NCBI GenBank assembly: GCA_009929375.1
Contig: SAAO01000010.1
Span: 33,429 to 97,428 of the forward strand
Direction of reading: 5' to 3'
From: Bacteroidia bacterium
GTDB lineage: Bacteria > Bacteroidota > Bacteroidia > Bacteroidales > Paludibacteraceae
DNA length: 64,000 bases
Shown: in pieces, positions 48,936-58,672 of the stretch
Numbering within the stretch: the stretch's first letter is position 1
Layout: each line of letters begins with the position of its first letter
The notes under the pieces: generated by a model
The model's database searches: none
The model's input: the letters and a program-made list of their open reading frames with translations, nothing else
What the model was told of the DNA's origin: nothing
Program-made: the position numbers and the translations under genes

Positions 48936-50399
48936 ATGAAACAAACTCTTCGTTTGATGGCTTCAGCGCTGTTAGTGTTTGCATTTACAGCATGCGACAG
49001 CAGTTATCTTGATGGCAATTTCAACTATTATCCCGACATGGAAATGTCTGATAATCCTACGGGCGAAAATTACAAAGAATACACCGAGAACCAGTTTATT
49101 GCCACAGCTGATCAACCGGTTTCCACATTTTCGGTCGATGCCGATGGTGGTTCGTATGCCAATATGCGCCGTTTTATGCATTTAGGACAGGTTCCTCCCA
49201 AGGCTGCTGTACGTATCGAAGAATTCCTCAACTATTTTACTTTCGACTATACCGACCCCACAGGAGTTGAAAATGTGGCCATTAATTCTGAAATTTCTGA
49301 ATGTCCCTGGAATACTTCGCACCACTTATTAAGAGTGGGAATGAAAGGCAAAAGTATTCCCGAAGCCGAATTGCCAAATTCGAATTTTGTATTTCTGATT
49401 GATGTTTCGGGTTCAATGGATAGTCCTGATAAACTTCCGGTTCTGAAAACAGGTTTCAAAATGATGGTCGATCAAATGCGCGACGGCGACCGTGTTGCCA
49501 TTGTGACTTATGCCGGAAGTGCCTCTGTTTTACTTGAATCGACTTATGGCGACGAAAAAACAAAGATTAAAAAAGCCATCGATAAACTTGGAGCCGGAGG
49601 TTCAACTGCCGGAGCAAAAGGTATTCTGACGGCTTACGAAATTGCAGAAAAAAATCTGATTTCAGGTGGTAACAACCGTATCATTATCGGTTCGGACGGT
49701 GACTTTAACGTGGGGCCTTCCTCTACCGACGAGTTGGTAAAATTAGTGGAAGAAAAACGTGACGGAGGCATTTACCTGACGACTCTCGGCGTGGGCACAG
49801 GAAATCTGAACGACAATATGATGGAGCAAATAGCCAACAAGGGCAACGGAAACTACGAATATATCGACAGTGCCGACGAATTGATGAAAGTCTTTGTAAA
49901 TGAAAAATCGAAATTTTACACCGTAGCCAAAGATTCAAAAATTCAAATCACCTTCAACACAGACAAAGTACTAAAATACAGACTAATTGGTTACGAAAAC
50001 CGTTCGCTCAATGAGGAAGATTTCGAGAACGACTCAACTGATGCCGGTGAAATTGGCGCAGGACAAACCATCACAGCGCTGTACGAACTGGAATTATCGC
50101 CCAACAAAACGGCTGATGCTTATGCTCAGTTCGATTTCCGCTACAAAAAACCGTCAGAAACTGCAAGTCGACTGATTCAACACACTGTCGCCGGAAATCC
50201 TGTCGCAGCAGTATCGGCATCGGAAAATATGCGCTTTGCCATTTCACTCAGTGCTTTCGGACTAATATTGAGAGAATCAGAATTTAAAGGCACAGCCGAC
50301 AAAACCATGATTTTGAATTTTGCCCAAAATGCAAAAACTTTCGATCCACATGGATACAGAACTCAGTTTATAGAAATTGTAAACAAATGGAAACCCTGA
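48936..50399 (+). CDS. von Willebrand factor type A domain lipoprotein (YfbK-like)
   Basis: Lipobox FTACDSS; FVFLIDVSGSMDSPDKLP (MIDAS); N-terminal TFSVDADGGSYANMRRFM. Confidence 0.92.
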   Translation: MKQTLRLMASALLVFAFTACDSSYLDGNFNYYPDMEMSDNPTGENYKEYTENQFIATADQPVSTFSVDADGGSYANMRRFMHLGQVPPKAAVRIEEFLNYFTFDYTDPTGVENVAINSEISECPWNTSHHLLRVGMKGKSIPEAELPNSNFVFLIDVSGSMDSPDKLPVLKTGFKMMVDQMRDGDRVAIVTYAGSASVLLESTYGDEKTKIKKAIDKLGAGGSTAGAKGILTAYEIAEKNLISGGNNRIIIGSDGDFNVGPSSTDELVKLVEEKRDGGIYLTTLGVGTGNLNDNMMEQIANKGNGNYEYIDSADELMKVFVNEKSKFYTVAKDSKIQITFNTDKVLKYRLIGYENRSLNEEDFENDSTDAGEIGAGQTITALYELELSPNKTADAYAQFDFRYKKPSETASRLIQHTVAGNPVAAVSASENMRFAISLSAFGLILRESEFKGTADKTMILNFAQNAKTFDPHGYRTQFIEIVNKWKP

Positions 50400-50433
50400 C
50401 ATAACCTTAACAAATACGTGTTTTTTCAAAACG

Positions 50434-50463
50434 GCCGGAAGCTGTGAAGCTTCCGGTTTTTTC
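50434..50463 (+). terminator. Intrinsic terminator after vWA gene
   Basis: ccggaagc-tgtga-gcttccggtttttt. Confidence 0.85.
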
Positions 50464-50661
50464 ATCTCTGATATTTATTTTGAAAGAAAATTAAACTTTA
50501 ATCAGTCAAAGTAGAATTAAAAATCTCTAAATAAGCAAATTTCAAAAAACAATTAAACGCATTCAATTGTATAAAAGTATTATATAAACATCAAAATAAT
50601 TGCATCTGATCTCTCGCTCCGGGATAGGAAAATTGTGACTGAAAATAAAAACCAAACTATT

Positions 50662-51681
50662 ATGCAAACTTCAAAAATAAAAAGAACCTATCAGCTGGGA
50701 AGTCAGTGGCCAATGGAAAATCCGTTTCTGTTTTGCGCACATCATTATGACATTTACCCTCCGGGAAACGAAAAAATGGCTCCTTCGGTATCACTAAAAG
50801 GCCGTAACATCGGCAGCGACTTTTCGGGAAAAGATGGTTTCAGTATGTATCATGGCGAAACAGTTCCCGGTTTTCCTTCGCATCCGCATCGCGGTTTCGA
50901 AACTGTGACCATAGTGCTCGAAGGACTGATTGACCATTTCGACTCGAAAGGAAATGAAGGACGCTATGGAAACGGCGATGTTCAATGGATGACCGCAGGA
51001 GCAGGTTGTCAGCACAACGAAATGTTTCCGCTCATTCACACCGACAAAAAGAATATTTTGCAACTGTTTCAGATTTGGCTCAACCTGCCTGCTCGCAATA
51101 AATTTGCCGAGCCGGGTTATAAAATGCTGTGGAATGAGGATATTCCTATTCTCAGATTAGCCGACAGCAAAGGTAATGTTAGCGAAATAAAACTTATAAA
51201 CGGAACGCTGAACGAACACAGAGGTCTCCCCGCTCCCATTAATTCATGGGCTGCAGAAGCACAAAACAATGTATTGATTGCCCTTTTCAAAATGGAACCG
51301 AGTGCTACATTTGAACTGCCGTCGGTTTCGCCCACATTATCGAGAAACATTTATTTTTATAAAGGAAATGATGCCATAAGAATTGATGGACATGAATTAA
51401 AAGCGCGTCAGGGTGCAAAACTCGATGGAAAAACCAATATTCTGATAGAAAACGGCAATAGCGAAAGCTACTTTTTACTGCTCGAGGGCGAACCTATTAA
51501 CGAACCGGTTGCAAGCTACGGACCATTTGTAATGAATACCGAGGCCGAGATCCATCAAGCATTCCGCGATTACCGCGAAACTGAGTTTGGTGGCTGGCCA
51601 TGGCGCACACACGATGAAACACACGACCGAAATACCGGACGTTTTGCCAAATACGGAGATGGCAGCGAAGAATACCGATAG
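50662..51681 (+). CDS. Pirin family protein
   Basis: FPSHPHRGFETVTIVLEGLIDHFDSKGNEGRYGNGDVQWMTAGAGCQHNEMFP. Confidence 0.92.
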   Translation: MQTSKIKRTYQLGSQWPMENPFLFCAHHYDIYPPGNEKMAPSVSLKGRNIGSDFSGKDGFSMYHGETVPGFPSHPHRGFETVTIVLEGLIDHFDSKGNEGRYGNGDVQWMTAGAGCQHNEMFPLIHTDKKNILQLFQIWLNLPARNKFAEPGYKMLWNEDIPILRLADSKGNVSEIKLINGTLNEHRGLPAPINSWAAEAQNNVLIALFKMEPSATFELPSVSPTLSRNIYFYKGNDAIRIDGHELKARQGAKLDGKTNILIENGNSESYFLLLEGEPINEPVASYGPFVMNTEAEIHQAFRDYRETEFGGWPWRTHDETHDRNTGRFAKYGDGSEEYR

Positions 51682-51685
51682 GAAA

Positions 51686-52909
51686 CTATAAAGCCTGTAG
51701 GAAGTCTTCGAACAAATCAGCAGCATCTTCCAACCCAACCGAAATGCGTATAGTACAGTCAGAAACATTCATGGCTTTGCGCATTTCGGCTGTAAAATTT
51801 CCGTAAATAGTGGAGGCCGGATGAATAGCCAACGATTTATTATCGAAAAGGTTGGTAGCTCTTTTGATTAGCTTCAGCTTGTTGAGAAATGCAAAACAGG
51901 CCTCGCGTGAAGCCAGATTGAATGTAAACATTGCGCCCGGTGTAGCTCCAAACTGTGAAACTGCAAGCGAATGAAATTTATTAGCAGACAGTCCGTTATA
52001 ATTAACCGAACTGATTTGTGGTAATTCTGAAAGTTTAGTCACCAGTTCAAAACAGGTTTTAGTAGCTTTTGAATAACGCAAATCCATTGTCTCGAGACCA
52101 AGTGTTTGCATGTAAGCCACCTGTGGTGTCATATAAGCACCCAGATTACGGTGAATTTCCTTTTTCAGTTTCACTGTGAATGCCATATTTCCTGAATCCT
52201 TTGCCAGTACATGCAATTTTGGTGACGAAAGCCAATCGAAAGTACCATAATCTACAATCAAGCCACCCAACGAAGTTGCCCCACCTGAAATGTATTTTGT
52301 ACTCGACACCAGTTCAATGTCAACCCCAAAATCCTTTGCTTTAAAAACTGTAAACGGAATAATAGTTGTGTCGGCCACAAGAGGAATGTTTTTAGCTTTA
52401 CAAATTACCGAAAGTGCGTTCAGATCAGCGACCTCCATTTGCGGATTTGTAATTATTTCCAGAAACAGTGCACAGGTATTTTCGTCAATCTGTGCTTCGG
52501 TTTCATCGGCATTTGTCAAATCGCAAAAACGTGTTTCAACCCCGAAAGCAGCCAGCGTAGATGCAAAAAACGAATAAGTATTACCAAACAAATGTCGCGA
52601 AGTTACAATGTTGCTGCCACTTTTAGCAATTGTAATAATAGCATTCGAAATGGCTGCCATTCCCGAATTAAGCGCCGTAACCGAAGCAGCACCGGTGATA
52701 GCCTTCACCCTGTCCTCGAAATACTGAACAGTAGGATTACTGATACGCGAATATGCAAAGTCGGCTGTTTTGCCGGTAAATGCAAGTTCCATTTGCTCAG
52801 CCGATTCAAATTCGTAAGCTGCTGAATTGTACACAGGCATACTCAATGCATTGTAGGCATCGGGTTTTGTATATTCGGTATGCAATAACTCAGTTATGGG
52901 CGATTTCAT
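51686..52909 (-). CDS. Cys/Met-metabolism PLP-dependent enzyme (trans-sulfuration family)
   Basis: YSRISNPTVQYFEDRVKAITGA, ELVSSTKYISGGATSLGGLIVD (PLP Lys), IRISVGLEDAADLFEDF. Confidence 0.9.
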   Translation of the reverse strand: MKSPITELLHTEYTKPDAYNALSMPVYNSAAYEFESAEQMELAFTGKTADFAYSRISNPTVQYFEDRVKAITGAASVTALNSGMAAISNAIITIAKSGSNIVTSRHLFGNTYSFFASTLAAFGVETRFCDLTNADETEAQIDENTCALFLEIITNPQMEVADLNALSVICKAKNIPLVADTTIIPFTVFKAKDFGVDIELVSSTKYISGGATSLGGLIVDYGTFDWLSSPKLHVLAKDSGNMAFTVKLKKEIHRNLGAYMTPQVAYMQTLGLETMDLRYSKATKTCFELVTKLSELPQISSVNYNGLSANKFHSLAVSQFGATPGAMFTFNLASREACFAFLNKLKLIKRATNLFDNKSLAIHPASTIYGNFTAEMRKAMNVSDCTIRISVGLEDAADLFEDFLQAL

Positions 52910-52932
52910 TTGTTTATAATTTTATATATCTG

Positions 52933-52956
52933 CCCCCTAACCCCCTAAAGGGGGAA
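52933..52956. repeat. CCCCCTAACCCCCTAAAGGGGGAA intergenic element
   Basis: Hairpin-forming motif of a kind common in Bacteroidota intergenic DNA. Confidence 0.7.
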
Positions 52957-53167
52957 TTACTCGGGCACATTAAGTTTTTGTTGAACTATTAAACATCCCT
53001 TTGTGTGTCCTAAATTTTAATTTGGGTCATGGGTGTTTCATGTGTTTATAATTTAATTTGCAAAATAATATGGCAGAATCAAACATTCAATAATTTGCAA
53101 AAAGCAAACAAAATGTATATTACGATACCTTCTGTCTGCTTTTTGTCTGAAATGTTGTTTATTTCAA

Positions 53168-55627
53168 TTATCTTAATGCAGCACCAAGTTTCGATTCAAA
53201 ATTGGCAAGCATTTTTTTCATAATAGCATCAATCTGACTGTCGGTAAGCGTTTTGGTTTCATCCTGTAAAACAAAATTCACCGCATACGATTTTTTACCT
53301 TCTGGAAGATTCTTTCCTTCGTACACATCGAAAAGTGTTACTTTTTTCAGTAGTTTGCGCTCGGTATCGAAAGCTATTTTCTCTATTTCAGCAAAAGTGA
53401 CCTGTTTGTCAATCAAAAGCGCAAAGTCACGTTTTACTTCAGGATATTTCGAGATTTCGCTGTACTGTACTTTGTGTTTGGCAATTTCAGTCATCAAAGC
53501 ATTCCAGTTCAAATCAGCATAATATACTTCCTGATCGATATCGAGCATTTTACGGATTTTCGGGTGCACCATTCCAAACACAGCCAATTTATATCCGCGG
53601 GGACTATAAACTGTAAGTGCTTCGGAAAGCAGATCGTCTGAAAATTCACCAATCACCAGTTTGCGGAGATTCACGCCCAAACGACGGAAGATATTTTCGA
53701 CATAAGCTTTCAGTTCGTAAACACTTGTTTTTTGCTGTGCAACCGACCACGACTGACCAAACTTATCGCCTGTGAGCCACATTCCCAAATGGAAATCTTC
53801 GGAATAAGCTGCAAGCACTTCGCCTTCTTTCTTTTTATCAATATTATAATAGTAGCAATTGCCGAATTCGTAGAATTTCAGATCGGCATTTCTACGGTTA
53901 ATATTGCGCTGGATATTTTCAAGTCCGCCAAAAAGCAGTGTCTGACGCATTACATTCAAATCGTTACTCAACGCATTGATAATTTTTACGCAATTGCCTT
54001 CGGGGAATGAAGTTAAGCCGGCATAATATCCTCCTTTTGTCAGCGAGTTGTTCAGAATTTCGTTGAAACCCTGAGCTGTAAGTTGTTCGGCAATCAGATT
54101 CTGAAGTTTATGACTATCAGGGCGGGAACTATAGCTCAAAGTCGAAACCAGGTTTTCGCCAATTTCCACATTGTTATATCCGTAAATACGCAGAATATCT
54201 TCAATCACATCCACATCACGCTGCACATCAACACGATAAACAGGCACATGAAGAAGGTAACCAGCTTCGGTGCGTTCTACAATTTTCATTTCGAGCGCAT
54301 TCAGAATGGTTTCAATATTTTCGCGGCCAATTGCTTTACCAATCAGCGAATTTATTTTTTCTACAGTCACACTTACTTCGAAAGGCTTCACTTCCTGCGG
54401 ATACACGTCCACCACTTCGCTCGAAATAACGCCACCGGCTACTTCCTGTATGAGAAGCGCACAACGTTTAAGCACATAAATAGTATTTGTAGGATCGCAA
54501 CCACGCTCGAAACGGAACGAGGCATCGGTATTCAAACCATGACGACGGGCCGTTTTGCGAATAGAAACAGGGTGGAAATAAGCGCTTTCCAAAAACACAT
54601 TCTGAGTAGTTTCAGTCACACCCGAGCTAAGTCCGCCAAACACACCTCCAATACACATTGGTTTTTCAGCATCACAAATCATCAAATCGGCAGCGTTCAG
54701 TTTTCGTTCAACGCCATCGAGGGTTACAAAAGGAGTTCCTTCAGGCATACATTTCACACGCACTTCGCCACCAGCAATTTTATCAGCATCGAAAGCGTGA
54801 AGCGGCTGTCCCAGTTCATGTAACACAAAATTTGTAACATCCACAATATTATTAATCGGGCGGAGACCAATAGTCAGCAAAGCATTTTTCAACCAATCGG
54901 GCGATTCGGTTACTTTAACTCCCGAAATAGTCACAGCCGAATAACGGGGACAAGCATCAGGATTTTCAACAGTCACAGGAATGCTCAACGCTGAGTTTTG
55001 CACTTTGAAAGCATCCACTGCGGGACGGGTCAGTTTTATTTCGGGATTTTTAAGTGCAAAATAAGCAGCCAGGTCGCGCGCCACACCAAAATGTGAAGCT
55101 GCATCAACTCTGTTAGGCGTAATATCCACTTCAATAAGGTAATCGCTTTTTATTCCGTAATAATCTTTAGCAAGCATACCCACCTGCACATCTTCAGGCA
55201 ATACAATAATACCGGCATGCGAAGTTCCGATACCAATTTCATCCTCGGCACAAATCATACCCATCGACTCCACACCACGAATTTTCGACCGTTTTATAGT
55301 AAACGATTCTTCACCTGAATACAATTTTGTACCCACAGTAGCCACCACTACTTTTTGTCCTGCAGCCACATTCGGCGCACCACAAACAATTTGCAAAGGC
55401 TCTCCGGAACCAACATCTACAGTAGTAACATGTAAATGATCAGAATTTTCGTGATCGGCGCAAGTCAGCACTTTTCCAATCACCAAACCTTCGAGTCCAC
55501 CTTTTACAGTCTGAACTTCTTCTACTCCACCTACTTCAAGACCTATCGAAGTCAGTGCTTTTCCTAATTCTACAGGCTCCACATCCACATTGATGTATTG
55601 CTTTAGCCAGTTGTAAGAGATATTCAT
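53168..55627 (-). CDS. pheT: Phenylalanine--tRNA ligase beta subunit
   Basis: MNISYNWLKQYINVDV, tRNA-binding domain (VVATVGTKLYSGEESFTIKRSKIRGVESMGMICAEDEIGIG), B3/B4 and FDX-ACB (YPEVKRDFALLIDKQVTFAEIE). Confidence 0.97.
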   Translation of the reverse strand: MNISYNWLKQYINVDVEPVELGKALTSIGLEVGGVEEVQTVKGGLEGLVIGKVLTCADHENSDHLHVTTVDVGSGEPLQIVCGAPNVAAGQKVVVATVGTKLYSGEESFTIKRSKIRGVESMGMICAEDEIGIGTSHAGIIVLPEDVQVGMLAKDYYGIKSDYLIEVDITPNRVDAASHFGVARDLAAYFALKNPEIKLTRPAVDAFKVQNSALSIPVTVENPDACPRYSAVTISGVKVTESPDWLKNALLTIGLRPINNIVDVTNFVLHELGQPLHAFDADKIAGGEVRVKCMPEGTPFVTLDGVERKLNAADLMICDAEKPMCIGGVFGGLSSGVTETTQNVFLESAYFHPVSIRKTARRHGLNTDASFRFERGCDPTNTIYVLKRCALLIQEVAGGVISSEVVDVYPQEVKPFEVSVTVEKINSLIGKAIGRENIETILNALEMKIVERTEAGYLLHVPVYRVDVQRDVDVIEDILRIYGYNNVEIGENLVSTLSYSSRPDSHKLQNLIAEQLTAQGFNEILNNSLTKGGYYAGLTSFPEGNCVKIINALSNDLNVMRQTLLFGGLENIQRNINRRNADLKFYEFGNCYYYNIDKKKEGEVLAAYSEDFHLGMWLTGDKFGQSWSVAQQKTSVYELKAYVENIFRRLGVNLRKLVIGEFSDDLLSEALTVYSPRGYKLAVFGMVHPKIRKMLDIDQEVYYADLNWNALMTEIAKHKVQYSEISKYPEVKRDFALLIDKQVTFAEIEKIAFDTERKLLKKVTLFDVYEGKNLPEGKKSYAVNFVLQDETKTLTDSQIDAIMKKMLANFESKLGAALR

Positions 55628-55965
55628 ATATATTGTCTTATAGCTTAATATTCACCTTTTTTGAAACAAGCCACAAAGATACAGATTTTTTGCAAATTAT
55701 TTTTTCTAATTATTGAATAGATTCGCACCTGTGTACATTATATTATGAAATTTCGAATCGACATTTGTAAAAATGTACGCCCGTAAGATATTACAATAGT
55801 CAATTCAACAATCATCAGCCATTCACACTAACAAATATTTAAGCCACAATACTCTGCACAGTTGTGACTTACAGACATTTTTTTGAAATTATCAAAAATC
55901 ATTAATTTGTTAAATCAGATTACAAATTTCATGCACATTTCACTGCTATTTGTGTATGTTTTTAT

Positions 55966-55973
55966 TATATTTG
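55966..55973 (+). promoter_or_regulatory. -7 box TATATTTG upstream of acyl-CoA synthetase
   Basis: TAnnTTTG match. Confidence 0.45.
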
Positions 55974-56013
55974 TGGGTTGATAAAAAAATAACAAGCAAA
56001 ACAGAAAAAACAC

Positions 56014-57768
56014 ATGATACAGGAAAATTTTATTCGACTTTTTGAAGACTCGTTCAGAAAAAACTGGGATTTACCGGCATTCAGCGATTATGGCGACGAT
56101 ACAACCCTCACCTATGCCGATGTGGCTAAACGTGTATCCAAGTTGCATATACTTTTCGATCAGTGCAAACTGAAACCCAACGACAAGGTAGCACTTATTG
56201 GCCGTAACAATGCCAACTGGGCAGTTACCTATCTGGCCACCGTAACCTACGGAGCTATCATTGTACCTATTTTGCAGGACTTTAATCCGAATGATGTGCA
56301 TCACATTACCAATCATTCCGAATCATTACTGCTGTTTACCGGCGACAATATCTGGGAAAATCTCGAAGAAGAAAAACTAACCACCGTGAAGGCCGTTTTT
56401 TCACTGACCAATTTCAACTGTATCACTTTGCTCAACAAAGAGGAGCGTCCCGAGCTGGCCGAGAACGAGATCCACGAACAATTAGTAGTTAAATATCTGC
56501 AACCCGATTATATCAACAGTCTGTTTCATGCCAAATATCCGCATGGATTTCATCGCGATAACGTGCGTTATATCGACAAGCCTAACAGCGAAATTGTTTC
56601 TATCAACTACACATCGGGCACTACAGGCTTCAGCAAAGGCGTAATGACTAGCGGAAACGCCCTTGCCGGGAATATCACATTCGGATTCAGAACAAAACTG
56701 GTTGGCCCCGGCTACCGTATCGTATCATTCCTGCCATTAGCACATGCTTATGGTTGTGCATTCGATTTTCTGACCCCGACCTGCTCAGGCAGTCATATTC
56801 ATTTTATCGGAAAAACGCCATCTCCTAAAATTCTTCTTAAAGCATTTGCAGAGGTTAAACCAAGCGTAATTTTCTGCGTTCCGCTTATTATCGAGAAGAT
56901 TTACAAAAAGCAAATTCAACCAATGCTAGCAAAACCATCGGTACGTTGGGTGCTCAGCATTCCGTTGCTCGATCAGCGGGTGCTTGCGCAAATTCGCAAA
57001 AAACTGGTAGATGCCTTCGGAGGAGAATTTTCTGAAATTGTGGTTGGTGGCGCACCAATGAATGCTGAGGTGGAAGAGTTTTTCCACAAAATTAAATTCC
57101 CGTTCACAATAGGATATGGAATGACTGAATGTGCTCCGCTGATCAGCTACTCAAACACCAACGATTTTATTCCGAAATCGGCAGGTAAGGTACTCGATAT
57201 AATGCAGGTAAAAATTATCGATGCCGATCCCGAAACCGGCGTTGGCGAAATCTGTGTGCGTGGCGAAAATGTTATGAATGGATATTACAAAAATGAAGAG
57301 GCTACAGCTTCCATACTCGACAAAGATGGCTGGTTGCATACAGGTGACTTAGGCACTGTAGATGAGAACGGCAATATATTTATTCGTGGTCGTAATAAAA
57401 CAATGATTCTGGGTGCCAGCGGACAAAATATTTTCCCTGAAGAAATTGAAGCCCGTCTCAACAATATGCCATACGTAATGGAAAGCCTTGTTATAGAAAG
57501 CAACGGACGTCTTATTGCACTTGTTTGTCCTGATTACGAAGCTGTGGATGCCGAACATCTCGACCAAAAACAACTGGAAAATGTAATGGAAGAAAACCGG
57601 AAGCAACTGAACGCAATGGTGGCATCATACGAGTCTGTTGCTAAAATTCAGTTATATCCCCATGAGTTTGAAAAAACACCGAAAAAAAGCATAAAAAGAT
57701 ATCTTTATTCAGCCGGGTTTCAGGAACCATTAAACGCTGACAAACAACAAGATACACAACAAATATAA
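56014..57768 (+). CDS. AMP-binding long-chain fatty acid--CoA ligase-like protein
   Basis: SINYTSGTTGFSKGVMTSG, GYGMTECAPLISYS, GWLHTGDLGTVDENGNIFIRGRNKTMI. Confidence 0.92.
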   Translation: MIQENFIRLFEDSFRKNWDLPAFSDYGDDTTLTYADVAKRVSKLHILFDQCKLKPNDKVALIGRNNANWAVTYLATVTYGAIIVPILQDFNPNDVHHITNHSESLLLFTGDNIWENLEEEKLTTVKAVFSLTNFNCITLLNKEERPELAENEIHEQLVVKYLQPDYINSLFHAKYPHGFHRDNVRYIDKPNSEIVSINYTSGTTGFSKGVMTSGNALAGNITFGFRTKLVGPGYRIVSFLPLAHAYGCAFDFLTPTCSGSHIHFIGKTPSPKILLKAFAEVKPSVIFCVPLIIEKIYKKQIQPMLAKPSVRWVLSIPLLDQRVLAQIRKKLVDAFGGEFSEIVVGGAPMNAEVEEFFHKIKFPFTIGYGMTECAPLISYSNTNDFIPKSAGKVLDIMQVKIIDADPETGVGEICVRGENVMNGYYKNEEATASILDKDGWLHTGDLGTVDENGNIFIRGRNKTMILGASGQNIFPEEIEARLNNMPYVMESLVIESNGRLIALVCPDYEAVDAEHLDQKQLENVMEENRKQLNAMVASYESVAKIQLYPHEFEKTPKKSIKRYLYSAGFQEPLNADKQQDTQQI

Positions 57769-57830
57769 TTTCTTTCAAAAAAAAATAAAAAAAAATCGAG
57801 TAAAGATAAACGTAGTATCAAAATTTGATG

Positions 57831-57860
57831 TAATTTTGCAGCGATTTTGAATTGCAAAAT
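57831..57860 (+). promoter_or_regulatory. TAATTTTG -7 box embedded in dyad ATTTTGCA-N12-TGCAAAAT (copy 1)
   Basis: Same block present at 58307-58336. Confidence 0.6.
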
Positions 57861-57894
57861 AAAACATGTTAAATTTTTAAAAGGTTTAAACGAA

Positions 57895-58065
57895 ATGAAA
57901 AAAGTATTTTTGTTCTTTGCTGTTGCAGCTATTTTCGCATCTTGCGGTCCTAAAGCTACAGAAGAAACTACAGTTGCAGAAGATTCAGCAGTAGTTGTTG
58001 AAGAAGTTGTAGTTGACTCAGTTGCTACTGACAGCGTTGCTGACACTACAGTAGTTGCTCAGTAA
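57895..58065 (+). CDS. 56-aa acidic mini-lipoprotein, copy 1
   Basis: MKKVFLFFAVAAIFASCGPKATEETTVAEDSAVVVEEVVVDSVATDSVADTTVVAQ; lipobox FASC; terminator downstream. Confidence 0.85.
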   Translation: MKKVFLFFAVAAIFASCGPKATEETTVAEDSAVVVEEVVVDSVATDSVADTTVVAQ

Positions 58066-58092
58066 TAAGCAAACGTAATTAATTACGAACGT

Positions 58093-58125
58093 AAAACCTG
58101 ATTGAGTGATCAATCAGGTTTTTTT
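58093..58125 (+). terminator. Intrinsic terminator after mini-lipoprotein copy 1
   Basis: aaaacctgattga-gtga-tcaatcaggttttttt. Confidence 0.9.
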
Positions 58126-58306
58126 GTATTCAAAAATCAACATACAAAAAAAGCAAACTGCTGCATTATTATCAAAGGTCATACTCTGAAAAGCCTTTGA
58201 TAAGCCATTTTTGCATTTTTTCGGCTCAAAAACAGAAAAATCACGTTCTTCGCAAAAAAAAATTAAAAAAAAACGATAATTACTAACGCAGTTTCAAAAA
58301 AAGTAG

Positions 58307-58336
58307 TAATTTTGCATCGATTTTGAATTGCAAAAT
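58307..58336 (+). promoter_or_regulatory. TAATTTTG -7 box embedded in dyad ATTTTGCA-N12-TGCAAAAT (copy 2)
   Basis: Same block present at 57831-57860. Confidence 0.6.
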
Positions 58337-58369
58337 GAACATGTTTAATTTTAAAAAGAAACAAACGAA

Positions 58370-58540
58370 ATGAAAAAAGTATTTTTATTTTTTGCTGTAG
58401 CAATGGTATTTGGTGCCTGCGCTCCTAAAGCTACTGAAGAAGCTGCTGCTACTGAAGATTCAGTTGCTGTTGTAGAAGAAGTTGTAGTTGATTCAGTTGC
58501 TACTGACAGCGTTGCTGACACTACTGCTGTAGCTCAGTAA
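58370..58540 (+). CDS. 56-aa acidic mini-lipoprotein, copy 2 (absent from the supplied ORF track)
   Basis: Translation by hand: MKKVFLFFAVAMVFGACAPKATEEAAATEDSVAVVEEVVVDSVATDSVADTTAVAQ*. Confidence 0.85.
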   Translation: MKKVFLFFAVAMVFGACAPKATEEAAATEDSVAVVEEVVVDSVATDSVADTTAVAQ

Positions 58541-58573
58541 TTTTATTGCCCGTAGCTGGAAACAGCAGGGTCT

Positions 58574-58606
58574 AAAGTCCGTTACATTTTGTAGCGGACT
58601 TTTTTA
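58574..58606 (+). terminator. Intrinsic terminator after mini-lipoprotein copy 2
   Basis: aagtccgttaca-ttt-tgtagcggactttttt. Confidence 0.85.
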
Positions 58607-58638
58607 TTGTTCAACATTGACAATCAAAGCTTTTTTTG

Positions 58639-58646
58639 TAACTTTG
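58639..58646 (+). promoter_or_regulatory. -7 box TAACTTTG upstream of hisG
   Basis: TAnnTTTG match 27 bp before the hisG ATG. Confidence 0.5.
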
Positions 58647-58672
58647 CGAGCCTCAAAACAAAACAGATAAAT

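Noticed and set aside
57847-57894. N-terminal extension (MNCKIKHVKFLKGLNE) of mini-lipoprotein copy 1
   Set aside because: Lies in the duplicated 5' UTR; copy 2 has no equivalent extension, and the signal peptide starts at 57895.
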